This document shows, piece by piece, positions 23,001 to 35,018 of a DNA stretch of 64,000 nucleotides; the stretch's first letter is position 1, and each line of letters starts with the position of its first letter. The notes beneath the pieces are model-generated. The model did no database searches and was not told the DNA's origin. It saw only the letters and a program-made list of their open reading frames with translations. The DNA is taken from contig PJRA01000274.1 in assembly GCA_016987375.1 (NCBI GenBank), forward strand, positions 1,136,656 to 1,200,655, written 5' to 3'. The translations under genes and the position numbers were made by a program. This stretch comes from Brachionus koreanus (taxonomy: Eukaryota > Rotifera > Eurotatoria > Ploima > Brachionidae).

Positions 23001-25912
23001 ATGATGGTTTATTATACCATTAAAGCTAATATGCTTTTTTGCTTAATAAAAATATAATACGTAATTTTTCCTTTATATGCAAATTTTAAATGCTAAATAT
23101 ATATTTATTTTAAATTTGAGAATCAGCCAAAAGATTTTGTCTGTTTTAATTTGGCATCTTCAAGATTACCTATCTAATTTATATAAAATCTAGCAGTCTA
23201 TGATTAAGAAACAAAATAGCTTGAATTAGTGTGTTAACAAAAGGATAAGAAAAGTTAACTAAAAAATACTTCGATTCTAAAGTATTTTTATTTACATGAA
23301 AACATTTAAGCTAATTTAATTAATTTTGAGTCGTTAGAATATTCTAAAATTTTACTTACGAGAAATTTTATAGCATTTGATGAACTATTTATATTAAGTA
23401 TTTTTTTCATTGATGGTATTATCCAAAATTTGACTTTAAGATTATTAAGAAGACTAAATTAAATTTCTCAATTAAATTTTTTTAAGGCTTCACTTACTTA
23501 AATTAATAACACTTATACTTTAAGACAATACTTATTTAATAAAAATCTAGACAGCTTGATGAAAGTGCGACTCAAGTTAAAATATCTTAATAGAGTTTTA
23601 AAATTTTAATAGTTCATGTTTTTCAACATGATGAAATTTTTTAATTAACTTAATGTCATTCTTTAATTATTGACCAAAAATGTTTGAAAATATAATTTAT
23701 TTTTTCACTCAAGATTCTTCTAAATGTTTATCTGAGGAAATTTGTTTGATGTAATTATTTTAAAAAAATCACGTTAGTCTTAAACAAACACTCTTTATTT
23801 ATTTGATTAATTAAGTAACAGTTTTCATAAAAATTCTTAAACGATTTATTGTGAAATTATTAATTTAGGTAAAATAAGTTCATTCTTTTCTGGCCTAATT
23901 ATTATAATAATAACCTAATTAGTAAAAATATTATGAAAAATGAATAAAATTAAAATATTTTATATTATCTTATATTTTGAATCCTTTTATTAATGAATTT
24001 AACCCTGGAAATGCCAGTTGATAATTAATAAAAATTTTAAATTTAGTTATGTAGATAAGTTAAACATTTTTTCTTGAAATTAATTAAATTCTTTAAAAGT
24101 TTAAAAGAATTTAAAACTGATGCTTAGTTTTTAGAGGCTTTTTTATGAAATTTTATTTCTATCTAAAAATTTTTAAGTTTCAAATTTTTAAAAAGGGATC
24201 TAAAAATTCTATCGGGCTTTCTAATTTTAAGAAAAAGTGATGCATAGCAGGAAAGAAAAATTGAAGAAAAAGTGAGTGTCAAATAAATATATTTTGCCTT
24301 CATTCAATCAATAAAAAGCTTTGACATGTTTAATTTAACTAAGTTTCTTTAAAAGAAATATGATTAGAAAAAAACTTTTACTCTCCTAGCTTTAAAATAT
24401 CATTTATTTTCCTAGCTTTATTTCAAATTGGGGAATAAAAGTTATTAAATCCAGCTTTCAAAAATTAATTTTCTAGACAAAAACAAATTTAATTATCTCC
24501 ACACTCAGATTTGAAAAATGAATAAAATTTAATATAAAATCTTTAAATAAAATGACTCATTAATATTTCTTGAATTCTCCAGATTAGAATCCAAAATAAT
24601 TTCAATGAAAAATATTCAAGCTAAATTTTAAAAAATAATTATTAATTTAAAGTTTTATTTCATTTAAAGAAAGTAAATGGAATTATTTTTATTATTGTAT
24701 TTAAAATAATTAAAGCTAATGCATTATTATAACTGATAAAAGCCACTTGACGTTTGATTTGTCCTGCTGTTATAATCTAACCTATGGAATATTAAAAAAT
24801 CTTAAAAAACACCGTAAGCGATCGAGGTACATAACAATATACGAAAACTATAAAATATATATGTGCTAATTTAGCGTCTTAATTTTTTTGAAAAATTTAA
24901 GTGTTCATTTAGTTTCAAAATAAAGTATGCATTAATTGATTTTGAAATTTTTACTTTTTTGAAAAAAAAATTTAACAAAATATATCAAATTCAGTATGTT
25001 TTTGATAAAAATCACTATACATAACTATACATCTACAAATCTAATCATTCATAACTTATATCTATACATAACGTACATTAATGTACGTTTAAACTGTATA
25101 AATAGTCTAAAAATTGTTTTTTTTTTTAGTTTTTTTTTGTAAAAATTAGATAATACTTTCCTGAAATTTATGAATTTTTAAAATTATGCACAAAAAACAA
25201 AAAAAAACGTCTTTTTTAAAGATTGTACATTTAACTGTTTAGTTAAATTATTGAACATTAATATCGATAAAGAAAAAATTACATTATTGTCAGAAAAATT
25301 TTGCAAAACACAATTATTTATTCCTTATTTGTATATTTATTTATTTAATACTAGTTTACTTAAAAAATTAAATAATTTTGATTTAAAAAATAGAGAACGA
25401 GCTATTTTTTTAGGAATTTAAATGTTCATTCTTTTTCAGTAATTAAAATATCTGAAATATGTCTAATACAGTTATGCTTGAAAGGTTTTCTTATTTTTAT
25501 AAGTATTTTTAATAAATACTAAGAATAATTTTAGAAATCGACCTGATTTAATAAACGCTTGACCTTAACTAAAAGTAAAAAAGTAAATTTAAATTAGATT
25601 TTGCGGATTTAAATTAGATTTGTGTACTAAACACGACCTTTTTGAACTTAAATAATTATAAAATTAAACAAGGTGAAAATTGACCAAATATGAATACTTC
25701 TAAATTGTTATATTAATAAAATTCAAATGAATCTATACACATCAAGCTTCTATATTTTAATAAAAATCATTTATATTAAATAAAAAAACGATCAATAATT
25801 TTAATTTGAGTTTTTTTTTCTGTTCCGTTTACAAAACATATTCTTATTATATTTCCATTTTTACCCTAAGAAAACAAAATTACCATAAATCAATAAAATT
25901 AATGCTTAAATT
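20006..25912. other. gene desert, AT-rich
   Basis: About 5.9 kb with no supported gene, RNA gene or transposon end found by eye. It contains the 14-3-3 5' flank at the left and the INTS13 3' flank at the right. A 20-base perfect palindrome lies at 25070-25089, and a short local duplication (TTTAAATTAGATTT twice) at about 25580-25620. Confidence 0.55.
25070..25089. repeat. 20-base perfect palindrome
   Basis: AACGTACATTAATGTACGTT is its own reverse complement. It is surrounded by AT-rich DNA containing repeated ATAACTATACAT-like words. No neighbouring gene suggests a function. Confidence 0.8.
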
Positions 25913-28538
25913 TTACGCTGAGTTTTTCGATGATGAATTTTCATCCAGCTTCAAATTGGAATAAAGTGGCGCAGTTTGATTCGGGTACATTAGTCTCCCG
26001 TAAAAATCCGGTTTGCATTTATTTTTATCAACAAGAGTTCTTGACCAAAATTCGTATAGATTTATATCAGCCGAGCTGATATCTTTTGAAAATGTTTTCC
26101 TCTTGCTTAGCTTTTCGTTTTCACTTCACAAAAATTGAATTAAACAAAATTAACTTGATAATGATTTTTCCTACAATTCTAAAACTTCCCGGGGTATTAA
26201 ATTCATTAATTGAATTTTATCTGTTTGTCTAGACATTTTCCTGGGATCGAGATTTCTGCCAAAAGTACTCTCACTTTTAGCTTGATTCAATTTAATTGTT
26301 TTGATGTGATTATAGAAAAACTTATGTTTGTCAGAAAAATCCTGATAAGGACTTAAAAAAGCTTCCAATTCGCTCCATATTATTTTGAACAAATCTTTTT
26401 TTTTGTAAATGGACAGGTCTTCTACTGGACTAATTAAATGAGATGCAGAAATTGGTTCACTTTTTGACTCAGCATTTTGTAAGAATTCCAAAGATTTGAT
26501 GCATTCATTGTATTGGGCGTCAGTAAACGGTTCTTCCGACATGCATCTCAATAGAAATGGTCTTAGCTAAAAAAAAAAGTTTTTGTTTTCGATTAATATT
26601 TTCAAAAATTAATCTCACAGGTTGAAGATTGGTAATTATTTTCTCAGTATATTTAATCGGCCAGTTTTGAGTGATTTTCTCAAATTTTTCAGAAACTAAA
26701 TTTAAAAAGTTTTATTTTTTTTCCTAGAAATAACGCTTATTTATTTATTTTTGTAAAAAATTTAATAAAAGTGTTTAATTAAATATTTAAAAATTACTTT
26801 TATGAATTTTAGATGGTGCTTTATCATTCAAAACTTTTGGTAATGTGTTTGATTTCATAAAATCGATAAATTCCTAGAAAAATAATTTTATTTGTTTTAG
26901 AGAAAAGTTTTTTTTTACATTAGTTCTATAATCTTTTAGATTTTCAGTATCTGAATCGATACTGGGTCGATCATCAAACACCGATTTTAGTGAATAGTTT
27001 AAGCTATGAATAAATATTTCGTTGCCATGAGTGCATAATACATGAGAAGATATTCTAGTTGATGTTGTTGCACGGGGAATTTCCAAAACTACACATCTTC
27101 CTGCAAAGATATTTTATAGTCAAGGAAAAAAATACTCTATATATTAGACCTGAGAGCAAAAAAGAAGTGAGACAAGAAGATGGTCGACTATTTACATCTA
27201 TGGGTGTTATTCGAGAAGAATTAGTTGTCAAATTAAATTCTAAACAATAAAAATATTCATTGATTTCATATTATATGATTTTAGAAAAAAAAATCTTACC
27301 TGTTATATTTGTTTTAGGATTGCTCCATTTAAGACACACAGTATTTACCCCATCTTTACTGACCAAGCAATTTTTCAAGAGACCTGAAATCTTAAGCTGA
27401 TCATGAAGTGACTTATGGTGCAAAATATCTACATCGTAATTCGCTGAGCTATTAGCATTTAATTCTTCCTTAAAGAAAGTAATATAAAGTTCTAAATTTT
27501 TTCTAAATAATCGGTATATACTTTCATTGGAATATTTGTAACTGAAGTTACTGCCAGATCATAGAATTTTTGAGTTAGCTGAATTAATTTTAAAGATAAA
27601 TTTGAACCTGATTTACTACTAAGAATGTGAGTTCGCAATTCAGGTGAATTCTTTACAAATATAAATAGAATTTTTCTTGTTTGAAATAAATTTAATTACT
27701 TGAATTATTTTTTCTTTAGTTAAGGTCAAATTCTGATCTATTGGTACCATATCGACTATAACAAGCTCAATTTTGTCAATTTTTTGAATAGCAATACTTA
27801 AATAGGCAAAATTTAACAAATATTTTTTACTAAATATTTACGGTTTAAAAAAACTATTTGAATAAAAAAAAAAAGTAAATAGATTTTACTCATTTTTTGC
27901 CGCTTGATCAATAATTTTGTTCAATTCTTCAATTGCTTTAGCCAAAAATTCTTGAATAGGCTCAAATTTTCGTACATTTGATGATGAAAAAAATATAATT
28001 CGACCCCTATTTCTAATAGGAATTTTATTCTTAATTAAATTTTGTTGCATTTGAGTCGATTGAGCGATTGCATTTAGAGAAGCATTTAACGCCCGACATA
28101 GAATAAGCTCTTCCGACTGGGATATTTGATGTGTTGAAGGAAATGGAGGATGCACTGTTCCCATTAAATTCATTAGCTAGTGGCAAAAAATTAAGAATTC
28201 TGAAAAAAACTAATTTTTTATTAATTTACTGTATCAAGTCCTTGTTCAGATTCGTTCCATGTGTTAAGCGTATTCTCATGCTTGGTAGTCATAAGACGAA
28301 TCAGCTTATTTTCTGGAAACAAATCGTAAACAATGCGAGCAAATTCAATTGCTGCTTCAACCGTACATGTCCACAGCGATTTGTTCAAAGGACTTATTTT
28401 ATTCTGATTTTGGGTTTGATTTGATGTTTTTGATTTACTCGAAATATCGAATTCGAATGTTTGACCACAATTGATAGCAAAATAGCTTGAATTATCAAAT
28501 AAAAAAACTGTTTTGTGGTTAATTGGTGTATTAACCAT
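25913..28538 (-). CDS. INTS13: Integrator complex subunit 13 (Asunder)
   Basis: Subunit of the Integrator complex, which cleaves nascent snRNAs and attenuates transcription; also known as Asunder. Eleven exons: 28538-28230, 28176-27890, 27796-27700, 27650-27522, 27468-27300, 27239-27150, 27100-26919, 26873-26798, 26695-26619, 26566-26175, 26123-25913, giving 672 residues (human about 706). Landmarks in order: N-terminal KTVFLFD and LNKSLWTCTVEAAIEFAR (VWA-like domain), RNRGRIIFF, VTSVTNIPMK, SSANYDVDILHHK, VNSRPSSCLTSFLL, ISSHVLCTHGNEIF, IIWSELEAFLS, and the C-terminal INLYEFWSRTL...FYGRL block that corresponds to the conserved SLWSNRI region near the human C terminus. All junctions are phase-consistent. 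The start is the first ATG; an upstream TTG in frame was not used. It is transcribed divergently from KMT5, with 854 bases between start codons. Confidence 0.95.
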
Positions 28539-29392
28539 TATTTTCAATTTTTTTTTAATGTTTAGTTTATAAAGAAATTTAATTAGAATAAATTTTTGAC
28601 TCTGAATTCATGTATTATTATTTATATTCTCACATAAAATTATTTTTCTTAGAATTAGATTTTCAAATTTTTCTCATTAATTTTATTTTTAATTTGTTTG
28701 GAAAATTAAGGGATTAAAATCTTCATAATAGGACTTTAAATGACATGATTCTAGGCATCGGTCATAATTAAGTATTTTAAATGCTTTTAAGTAAAAATTT
28801 AATTTAAGCTATAAGCTTTTTAGTAAGCAGAAAAATTAATTAAATTCTAAAAAAAACTTTTGATTTAGTTTTCGCATGATTTTTAACTAAGCTTTTTTTC
28901 CTTTAAAAAAAAAACAAATGTAAGCATAAAATCAGATTACTTTTTATACTTCTTTAATTTCACAATTGGCTAAACTGTTAAAAGATGTTTACTAATTAAG
29001 AAAATTTTTAAAGTTTTAAAAGTAATAATTTTAATTATTGTTAACTATGTAAGTTAATAAATTGTGTCAAATAATTTTGTTCATATTATTTTTAAAAATT
29101 CGAGACATTTATTAAGATATTTATCTTCTAGGATTTCCTGTTTGTTCTATTGGTAAACTAAAGCAGTTTAGCTAGAATATATTTTATGAAAAACCTAACA
29201 TAATAATCGAGCTAAGTTAAAATAATTTTTGCATACATTTGCACAAACTATTATTTTTATGTCATATATGCTTTTATTCCTTTTTTTATATTTTTCTAAT
29301 ATCTCTATCAATAAAAAATTCATAAATTTATCCCATAATAAAATCTACTTTTATTAGAGAATTATCGTGTTATATTTTTTTATCAAAGTAAA
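28539..29392. promoter_or_regulatory. shared 5' region of INTS13 and KMT5
   Basis: 854 bases between the divergent start codons of INTS13 (-) and KMT5 (+), so both promoters must lie here unless upstream non-coding exons exist. The sequence is AT-rich throughout; no specific element can be named with confidence. Confidence 0.5.
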
Positions 29393-30944
29393 ATGTCCTC
29401 AACCATTTCGAGGAAGCCAGCAAACGATTACTTGACTGCAGGCCAACTATGTGAATTGGATGATCTTGTAACTATGATGGTAATCGACTCTTATCTAGGC
29501 TTTCAAACCCACAAGATGAATATAAATTTTCGCCCAGTGAGAAGATACGCGTCTAAATGGAAAAAAATAATAGAAAAATTTGAACAAAACAAAGACTATG
29601 AGCACTGTTTTAATGACCTAACTGCCAATGAATGGTATGAAAATTACATTAATGCAAAAAATCAGCATCAAATAGAATCATTTAAGTCACATGTATACAA
29701 ATTTTTGCATTTTTTTAACCCAGATAGTGGTATTACTGTAAAAGAGTGTTTTAGATATTCAAGTGAGAAGAAGGGAGGCATGATTGTGGCTACAAAAAAG
29801 TGGAATAGAGGTGAAAAAATCGAAAAATTGATCGGCTGTATAGCCGAAATGACCAAAACAGAAGAAAATGAATTACTACGGCCAGGTCAAAATGACTTCA
29901 GTGTAATGTATTCTTGTCGAAAACAGTGTTCCCAATTATGGCTTGGTCCCGGTGCGTACATAAATCACGATTGTAGACCAAATTGCAAAGTAATTTTTCA
30001 GAAAAAAAGCTTCATGTTTTTGAAAATTAAATTTTGTATTAAGTTTGTACCTACTGGTGTTTCTTCGGCTTGTCTTCAAGTTTTGCGTGACATTGAAGTA
30101 GATGAAGAAATAACATGCTTTTATGGGGCCAATTTTTTCGGAGAAAAAAATGCAAATTGTGAATGTCACACTTGTGAGAGGTATGTTTTAAATTCTTAAT
30201 TTAAGCTTAAAATTATCAATAATTTTAAATAGAAAACAAATGGGAGCCTTTTCTGAGAGTGCTTTTAAAGAAGCGACAAAAAGCTCTATAATAACTAGAA
30301 ATAAATTAAAAAAGTTTTCAGGAAATTTATCGAACCAAAACTTATTGCCATCAAATTCGAATAATTATAGATTCAGAGAGACAGATACTCGATTGAAAAA
30401 AATAAAAGATGAACAAAATAACAATAAAATAGCCATGTCATCGCGATCAAAATCAACCTCGATGAATATAAATCAAAGTGACAAAAAAAGGTCACAATCA
30501 ATTCCAATTCAATCACGCAAGCGAAAAACAATTGGTTCCACAGATGCAATAGACATGTCTAAAATAAAGACTAAAAAATTAAACAGCAATAATAGCTTGT
30601 CAAAACATAAAAATCAAAAATTAGATGTGTTTGAATTTAAAGAAGAAGATGAAGCATCTATTCTAATTTCACATAATAAACCAAAAAAGCTGTCTAACAT
30701 TGGGCCATCTGTTCATAAGAAAATTAAAAAATCAAGAATGAGGCGCAATAGATCAGTGTCAGGAAGCTTTAGAGTTGGTACAAATAGTCAAGGAGAAACT
30801 GGTACAGATCTTGATGAAAGCTCGCATTCTTGTGAAAGCGTTAATTTTATAAGTGATAATGGGATAGCTGAATTCAATCAAAAATATAATTCTGAAAACA
30901 AATTCTCAAAAGATGAAACAATTTTATGCCCCAAAGCATTTTAA
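29393..30944 (+). CDS. KMT5: histone H4-K20 methyltransferase, KMT5B/C (Suv4-20) family
   Basis: Nuclear SET-domain enzyme that converts H4K20me1 to me2/me3. Exons 29393-29989, 30044-30180, 30233-30944 give 481 residues. Family blocks: DSYLGFQTHKMN, KECFRYSSEKKGGMIVATK, IGCIAEMTKTEENELLR, FSVMYSCRKQCSQLWLGPGA, the SET motif INHDCRPNCK (NHDC at 191-194), ITCFYG (222-227) and the zinc-binding post-SET CECHTCER (238 onward). The tail keeps GAFSESAF and YRFRETDTRLKKIKD, matching the segment after post-SET in KMT5B, then runs into a basic Ser/Lys-rich region of about 200 residues. The first intron (29990-30043) is 54 bases with no in-frame stop; leaving it in would insert 18 residues right after NHDCRPNCK. 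I removed it because splice sites are good and NCK-FVPTG then aligns with the family without a gap. Confidence 0.94.
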
Positions 30945-31754
30945 AATTAAATTGTATTTTTACTAATTTATTAGTACGCAGAATTTTTTTGATTCATCTC
31001 AATTGAATGTTTAATTGTAAATTTGAAACCGAGAAAAATTTCGGATTTTAATGAACGGTTAATGCCGATCTTTGTTAAATTTTGAATTGCTTCTTCTTGA
31101 TAAATTAAATGAGGACATTTTCTAAATTTTGAAAAAAAAAAAATTTTTATAGAGGATTTGAGTTTTAAAAAAAACTTTTTTTAATTTGAATTAATCAAGA
31201 AAAAAAATTATTTGTGTTAATAAAAAATTAACCATAAAAAATGCTAATTATTAAAAATCAAATTAAAACTTTCTTGCAATTTTTAATTAAATATTATTAA
31301 ATATTATGTTTATTTAAACAAATGATCAAATTAAATATTGAAGCTTTTTGAAAATAGTCGTGGTCTCAGTTATGGTTACATCTTTTAATCAATGCCAAGC
31401 ATACATTTATAAAACCAATAATTTAACTAAAAGTAAAAGATTAAAAATTTCTTTACTTATAATTCATTAAACAGTTTACTAATAATTGTTTATATGTTAT
31501 ATCTTCTTATATCTAACAACATTTTAAGAATTCAAGACAAGTAAAATATCTAGCTAGATATAGTGATCAGTATTACTTATACTATAACTAATATAATTTT
31601 AAAAAAAGGCAAAAATGGTTTCTTTTAAAACACTACAAGTTATAACCAGAGTTGACTTCCCAAAATTTTCAAAGACTTTAAAATGACTTTTTTTTTTGAC
31701 TTTTGCACAAATCTGGTTATAACCTTAAAAACTACAAATCTTTATTTTGTCTCC

Positions 31755-31960
31755 TTAACACTAGAAGGACCGATATCGTTTTGAAACATTTTTTTAACGC
31801 TTGTATCTCTAGAATAGTTCAGAAAATTCTTATATATTTATTTTTTAAATTGAAGGCCTAAATTTTAAACTCCTAATATAAGAAATTGATGAGGATTCAA
31901 AGATGCAAGCATTAGAAAAAAAAAGAGTCAAAACGACGACTACGAACCCTCTAGTTCTAA
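31755..31960. mobile_element. piggyBac-like MITE, copy B
   Basis: It begins TTAACACTAGAAGGACCG and ends, on the other strand, TTAGAACTAGAGGGTTCG. It shares the subterminal AAGAGTCAAAA(C/T)GA word with copies A and D. The right end has decayed more than the left. No coding content. Confidence 0.65.
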
Positions 31961-32376
31961 GAAAGAAACCATCCTTAAGTTTAATTTTTTTAAATCATTG
32001 GAATAAAAAGATTCCAAAATAATGGGTTCTTAAAAATTTTAATTGAATTGGATTTAAACCGAAATATCTTAGAATAAAAAAAGCCTAGTAAGATAATACA
32101 GTCTATCCTCGATTTTGTTCACTCCGAATTAGTCAATTTTTGTTTTTGTCAGCGTTTTTGAAAACACAGACAAAATAAATGCTTAGTCTCATTATAAATT
32201 ATTTCGAAATTGTCAAATTTTATTTTGTCAAAATTTGTTTTTGTCAACTTAATTTTACTTTCTTCTAAATTTGGATTACAATCGTTTACATGCATAAAAA
32301 AATTTGAATTTGTCAATCAACAAAAAATTGCTTTCGACATTGTGGTTTTTTTAGGGCTAAAATTCGAGACGAGTAA

Positions 32377-32565
32377 CTCGATGTAGAGATCGAAGATAAA
32401 AATATCGAAGAAGAAATGAACTTATTATCACAGGAATTTATTAAATTTTTCCCAGATTCCAATTTAGAAGATTTCGTTCAAGTGAATGATAAGCTATGCA
32501 CAGCAAAATCTGATCTGGTTTATTCAGCTCAAAGATTTATTGGGACTTCAGAAGTCATATTGTAA
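32377..32565 (+). pseudogene. possible C-terminal remnant of a pogo-type transposase
   Basis: Sixty-two codons open between a TAA at 32374 and a TAA at 32563. The translation is acidic at first, then contains EFIKFFPDSNLEDF and ends SEVIL. Its placement near the middle of an element with pogo-like ends, on one strand, suggests the end of a transposase gene. No DDE triad, helix-turn-helix or CENP-B-like motif is visible, so this is inference from position. Confidence 0.35.
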
Positions 32566-32658
32566 CTCTTGAATAAACTTGAAAGCAGAATTTTTGATTA
32601 ACCAATTTTTTGTTCTAAAACAGTCAAAATTAAACTTTAAACAATATTTGAAATCTGT

Positions 32659-32898
32659 CGGTCCTGTGGTGTAGTGGTTAGAACACCCGACATCCAATCA
32701 CGAGGTCGTGGGTTCGAATCCTCATCCAGTCCGGCTGCAAACGCGTTGGGTTAACTACCCGACCGTCCAAGACATTTCAAGTTACAAAGAAATCAAGAAA
32801 AACGAAAGAAACTCAAGGGAAAAATCGACTTGAGTGGAAATCAAAAGTAATGACCCTATGCTCCACAAGGAGTGAATAAGGAAAAAAAAAAAAAAAAA
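32659..32898 (+). mobile_element. tRNA-derived SINE with perfect target-site duplication
   Basis: The 5' head is tRNA-like, with an A-box (TGGTGTAGTGGTTAG) near 32667 and a B-box (GGGTTCGAATCC) near 32710, the internal RNA polymerase III promoter. A tRNA-unrelated body of about 145 bases follows, ending in a run of 19 A (32882-32900) as the tail. The 16-base word AATATTTGAAATCTGT occurs just before the head (32643-32658) and again just after the tail (32899-32914). This is an exact duplication, as left by LINE-driven target-primed integration. The perfect duplication and intact boxes suggest a recent insertion. It lies inside the pogo-like element, so it is younger than that. Confidence 0.92.
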
Positions 32899-33991
32899 AA
32901 TATTTGAAATCTGTGAATTTTGACAATTAAGATTGTCATATCAAAATTTTTGATTATTTGTTTTTGTCAACCTTTTTAATTTCACAGACCCATGACAAAA
33001 TCGAGGATTGACTGTACCACAGACTACGCTTTAGATTTTCAAAGGCGCTGAACATAACATGGAACAAAGTCCGAGCAAATGCATCATAATTCGGCTCATT
33101 TAGAATTATAAAATTATTATTTCATATTTATTTAGCATATCTTTTTTAGTAGGCGTAGGCTTTTTAAGCTAAATGATACTTTTTTAATGAATTATTTAAA
33201 ACAAATTTGATTTTAGATCAATTAGATTTTTTTAATGATAATTATCATGTTTGTTGAGAATTTTAAAATTTACATACTATTTTTTTTATAAAAAAAATTA
33301 AAAATTTTTATGTTAATTTTAAAAAAAAAGGATGTTTTTTTTTTAAATTTTACTTTAGAATTGTCTTGCGTATTATAAGCAAAAACAATTAGTAAATTTA
33401 ATTAATTGGGAGAAAATAATTTAGTAAAGAAAAATCAGCAAGTGTTCAAAAACTATAAATATGAATTTTTCTATAAAAAAACGGAAACTTAATCTACTTA
33501 GCATAATCATAAAATTAAAATCTTAAAAGAATTACAAATTATTTCTAGTTTTGGAGAATATCCTAAAAATGATCCTTTTTTAAATTTAAAAAATAAAGCG
33601 AATCTAGATTTAAAAACAAAATCTAGTTCATCCCAATTTTTAAAAATAAATTTTCTTTATCTTGAAGGAGTGAGCTTAGAAATTTCTAGAGTTTTAAAAT
33701 GCTCATTTATAGATACAATTTACGTATCTAAATCAATTACGATTTTAAATTTTGGAAAAAAAGATTATGATTATTCACCACTAATATTTTTAACAAATAT
33801 ATAGCACTCATCTCACATGTTTTTAACATTTTTTATAATTTTAAAATATTATTTAAATAATTGCGCATTCATAATAGACATAGTTATAGGCGAAAATCAA
33901 AAAAAATCATTTACACTATCATATAACAACAGTATGATCTTTTTAAAATTATTAATTTTTGAAAACTATTTTTAAGATAAATCGACAAAAA

Positions 33992-35018
33992 ATGGTTTCG
34001 CGTATTACAGTTGTAAGAATTGATTATTGGTTTTTGAGCCAAAGTTAAATAATTTTTAAATTTAAAGGTAAAACATGTGGGTCCAAAATTAGTCCCATTT
34101 TTTGAATCTGTATTCATATTCTTTGTGCTCTATCCACTCAAGTCTGAGTCGAACTTATTTTTTTTGATTATAAAATGCATGCCAATGGTTGCTCTATTGA
34201 TATTTGTCCTAAGTAATGGTTTTAATCTAAAATTTGAATACTCATATTCAAGGCGTATTTTCACTGGGCTTTTTTTTTCCATGATCGGCGATGCTTGTTT
34301 GGTTTACCCAGAAGAGTAAATTTTTGTTTGAAAAAAATTGATTTTATTCATGATTAAATTGAATTTCAATTAAAGATTTTTTATTTTTGGCGTAATCGCA
34401 TTCGGTATAGCTCATATAATTTACCTAACTGCTTTTGGAATAAAACCTTTGAATTACAAATTTGCGCTGGCTTTAACAGTATTATCACTACCAGTTACAG
34501 CGTTTTATATACCATTTTTGCAGAATTATATTCTTAAAGTAATTGTTCCCATTTACATGGCACTTTTGTTATCCATGCTTTGGAGAGCTGTTTCACGACT
34601 ACAGATTTTTAACAAAGAAGTAAAATGGACATGGACCAAACTTTGCTGTTCAATGGGTAAAATAAGCATTTAATAATTTTTTCAGTAATTGATATTTTTT
34701 TTAGGAGCATTTTTCTTCGTCATATCGGATTCAGTCTTAAGCTTTGACTTTTTTATTCATCCAGTTCCGTACAGCCATCCGATAATAATGTTCACATATT
34801 ATGCGGCTCAATTAGGCATTGCAGTAAGTGTTGTAGATTCGGATGCTGACTACGAGGTCAATGATTTAGTAATACAACACAACGATTTGATTAATGGCAT
34901 CAGACGTATTTATAACTACTTGAAATCAATTTATTTCGAGGACAATTTAGAAGTCATAAATTTAAATGAGTCAATTGCTGTGAATGAGAAGCCTTTTGGT
35001 AAAAATAAAAAAGAATAA
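33992..35018 (+). CDS. TMEM86: TMEM86/YhhN family protein, probable lysoplasmalogenase
   Basis: Multipass membrane enzyme family that hydrolyses the vinyl-ether bond of lysoplasmalogens in the ER. Exons 33992-34012, 34068-34315, 34376-34656, 34705-35018 give 287 residues. The first exon is only 21 bases (MVSRITV). It was recognised because it restores MVSRITVVKHVGPKLVPFF, closely parallel to the start of vertebrate TMEM86A, and the phase fits. Conserved membrane-buried acids are present: Asp82 in FSMIGDACLV and Asp192 in FFFVISDSVLSF. The PVPYSHPIIMFTYYAAQLGI block near the last helix is also family-typical. About eight hydrophobic helices are visible. A hydrophilic C-terminal tail of about 45 residues is longer than in vertebrates. 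Paralogue A versus B cannot be decided. Confidence 0.92.

Larger units (their letters stand above)
32099..33014. mobile_element. pogo/Tigger-like Tc1-mariner element, degenerate, split by a SINE
   Basis: The left end CAGTCTATCCTCGATTTTGT follows TA (32097-32098). The right end, read on the other strand, is CAGTCAATCCTCGATTTTGT preceded by TA (33015-33016). TA targets and CAGT-type ends are typical of pogo/Tigger elements. Subterminal words (TTTTGTCA, GTTTTTGTCA) recur several times inside. A stop-bounded run at 32377-32562 (+) of 62 codons (LDVEIEDKNIEEEMN...) is acidic and could be the tail of a DDE transposase, but it has no catalytic motif. Without the SINE the element is about 660 bases, so it is an internally deleted, non-autonomous copy. 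Confidence 0.7.
30945..33991. other. intergenic, transposon-rich
   Basis: About 3 kb between KMT5 and TMEM86. It contains a piggyBac-like MITE (31755-31960), and a pogo-like element (32099-33014) interrupted by a SINE (32659-32898), each listed separately. The remainder is AT-rich with nothing recognised. Confidence 0.6.

Noticed and set aside
27059..27250. Plus-strand frame inside INTS13
   Set aside because: It is antisense to two phase-consistent INTS13 exons with clear homology.
28131..28424. Plus-strand frame at the start of INTS13
   Set aside because: Antisense to INTS13 exons 1-2; no domain.
32659..32732. Functional tRNA gene
   Set aside because: A and B boxes are good, but the acceptor stem does not pair well, and the body, A tail and target duplication show that it is the head of a SINE.
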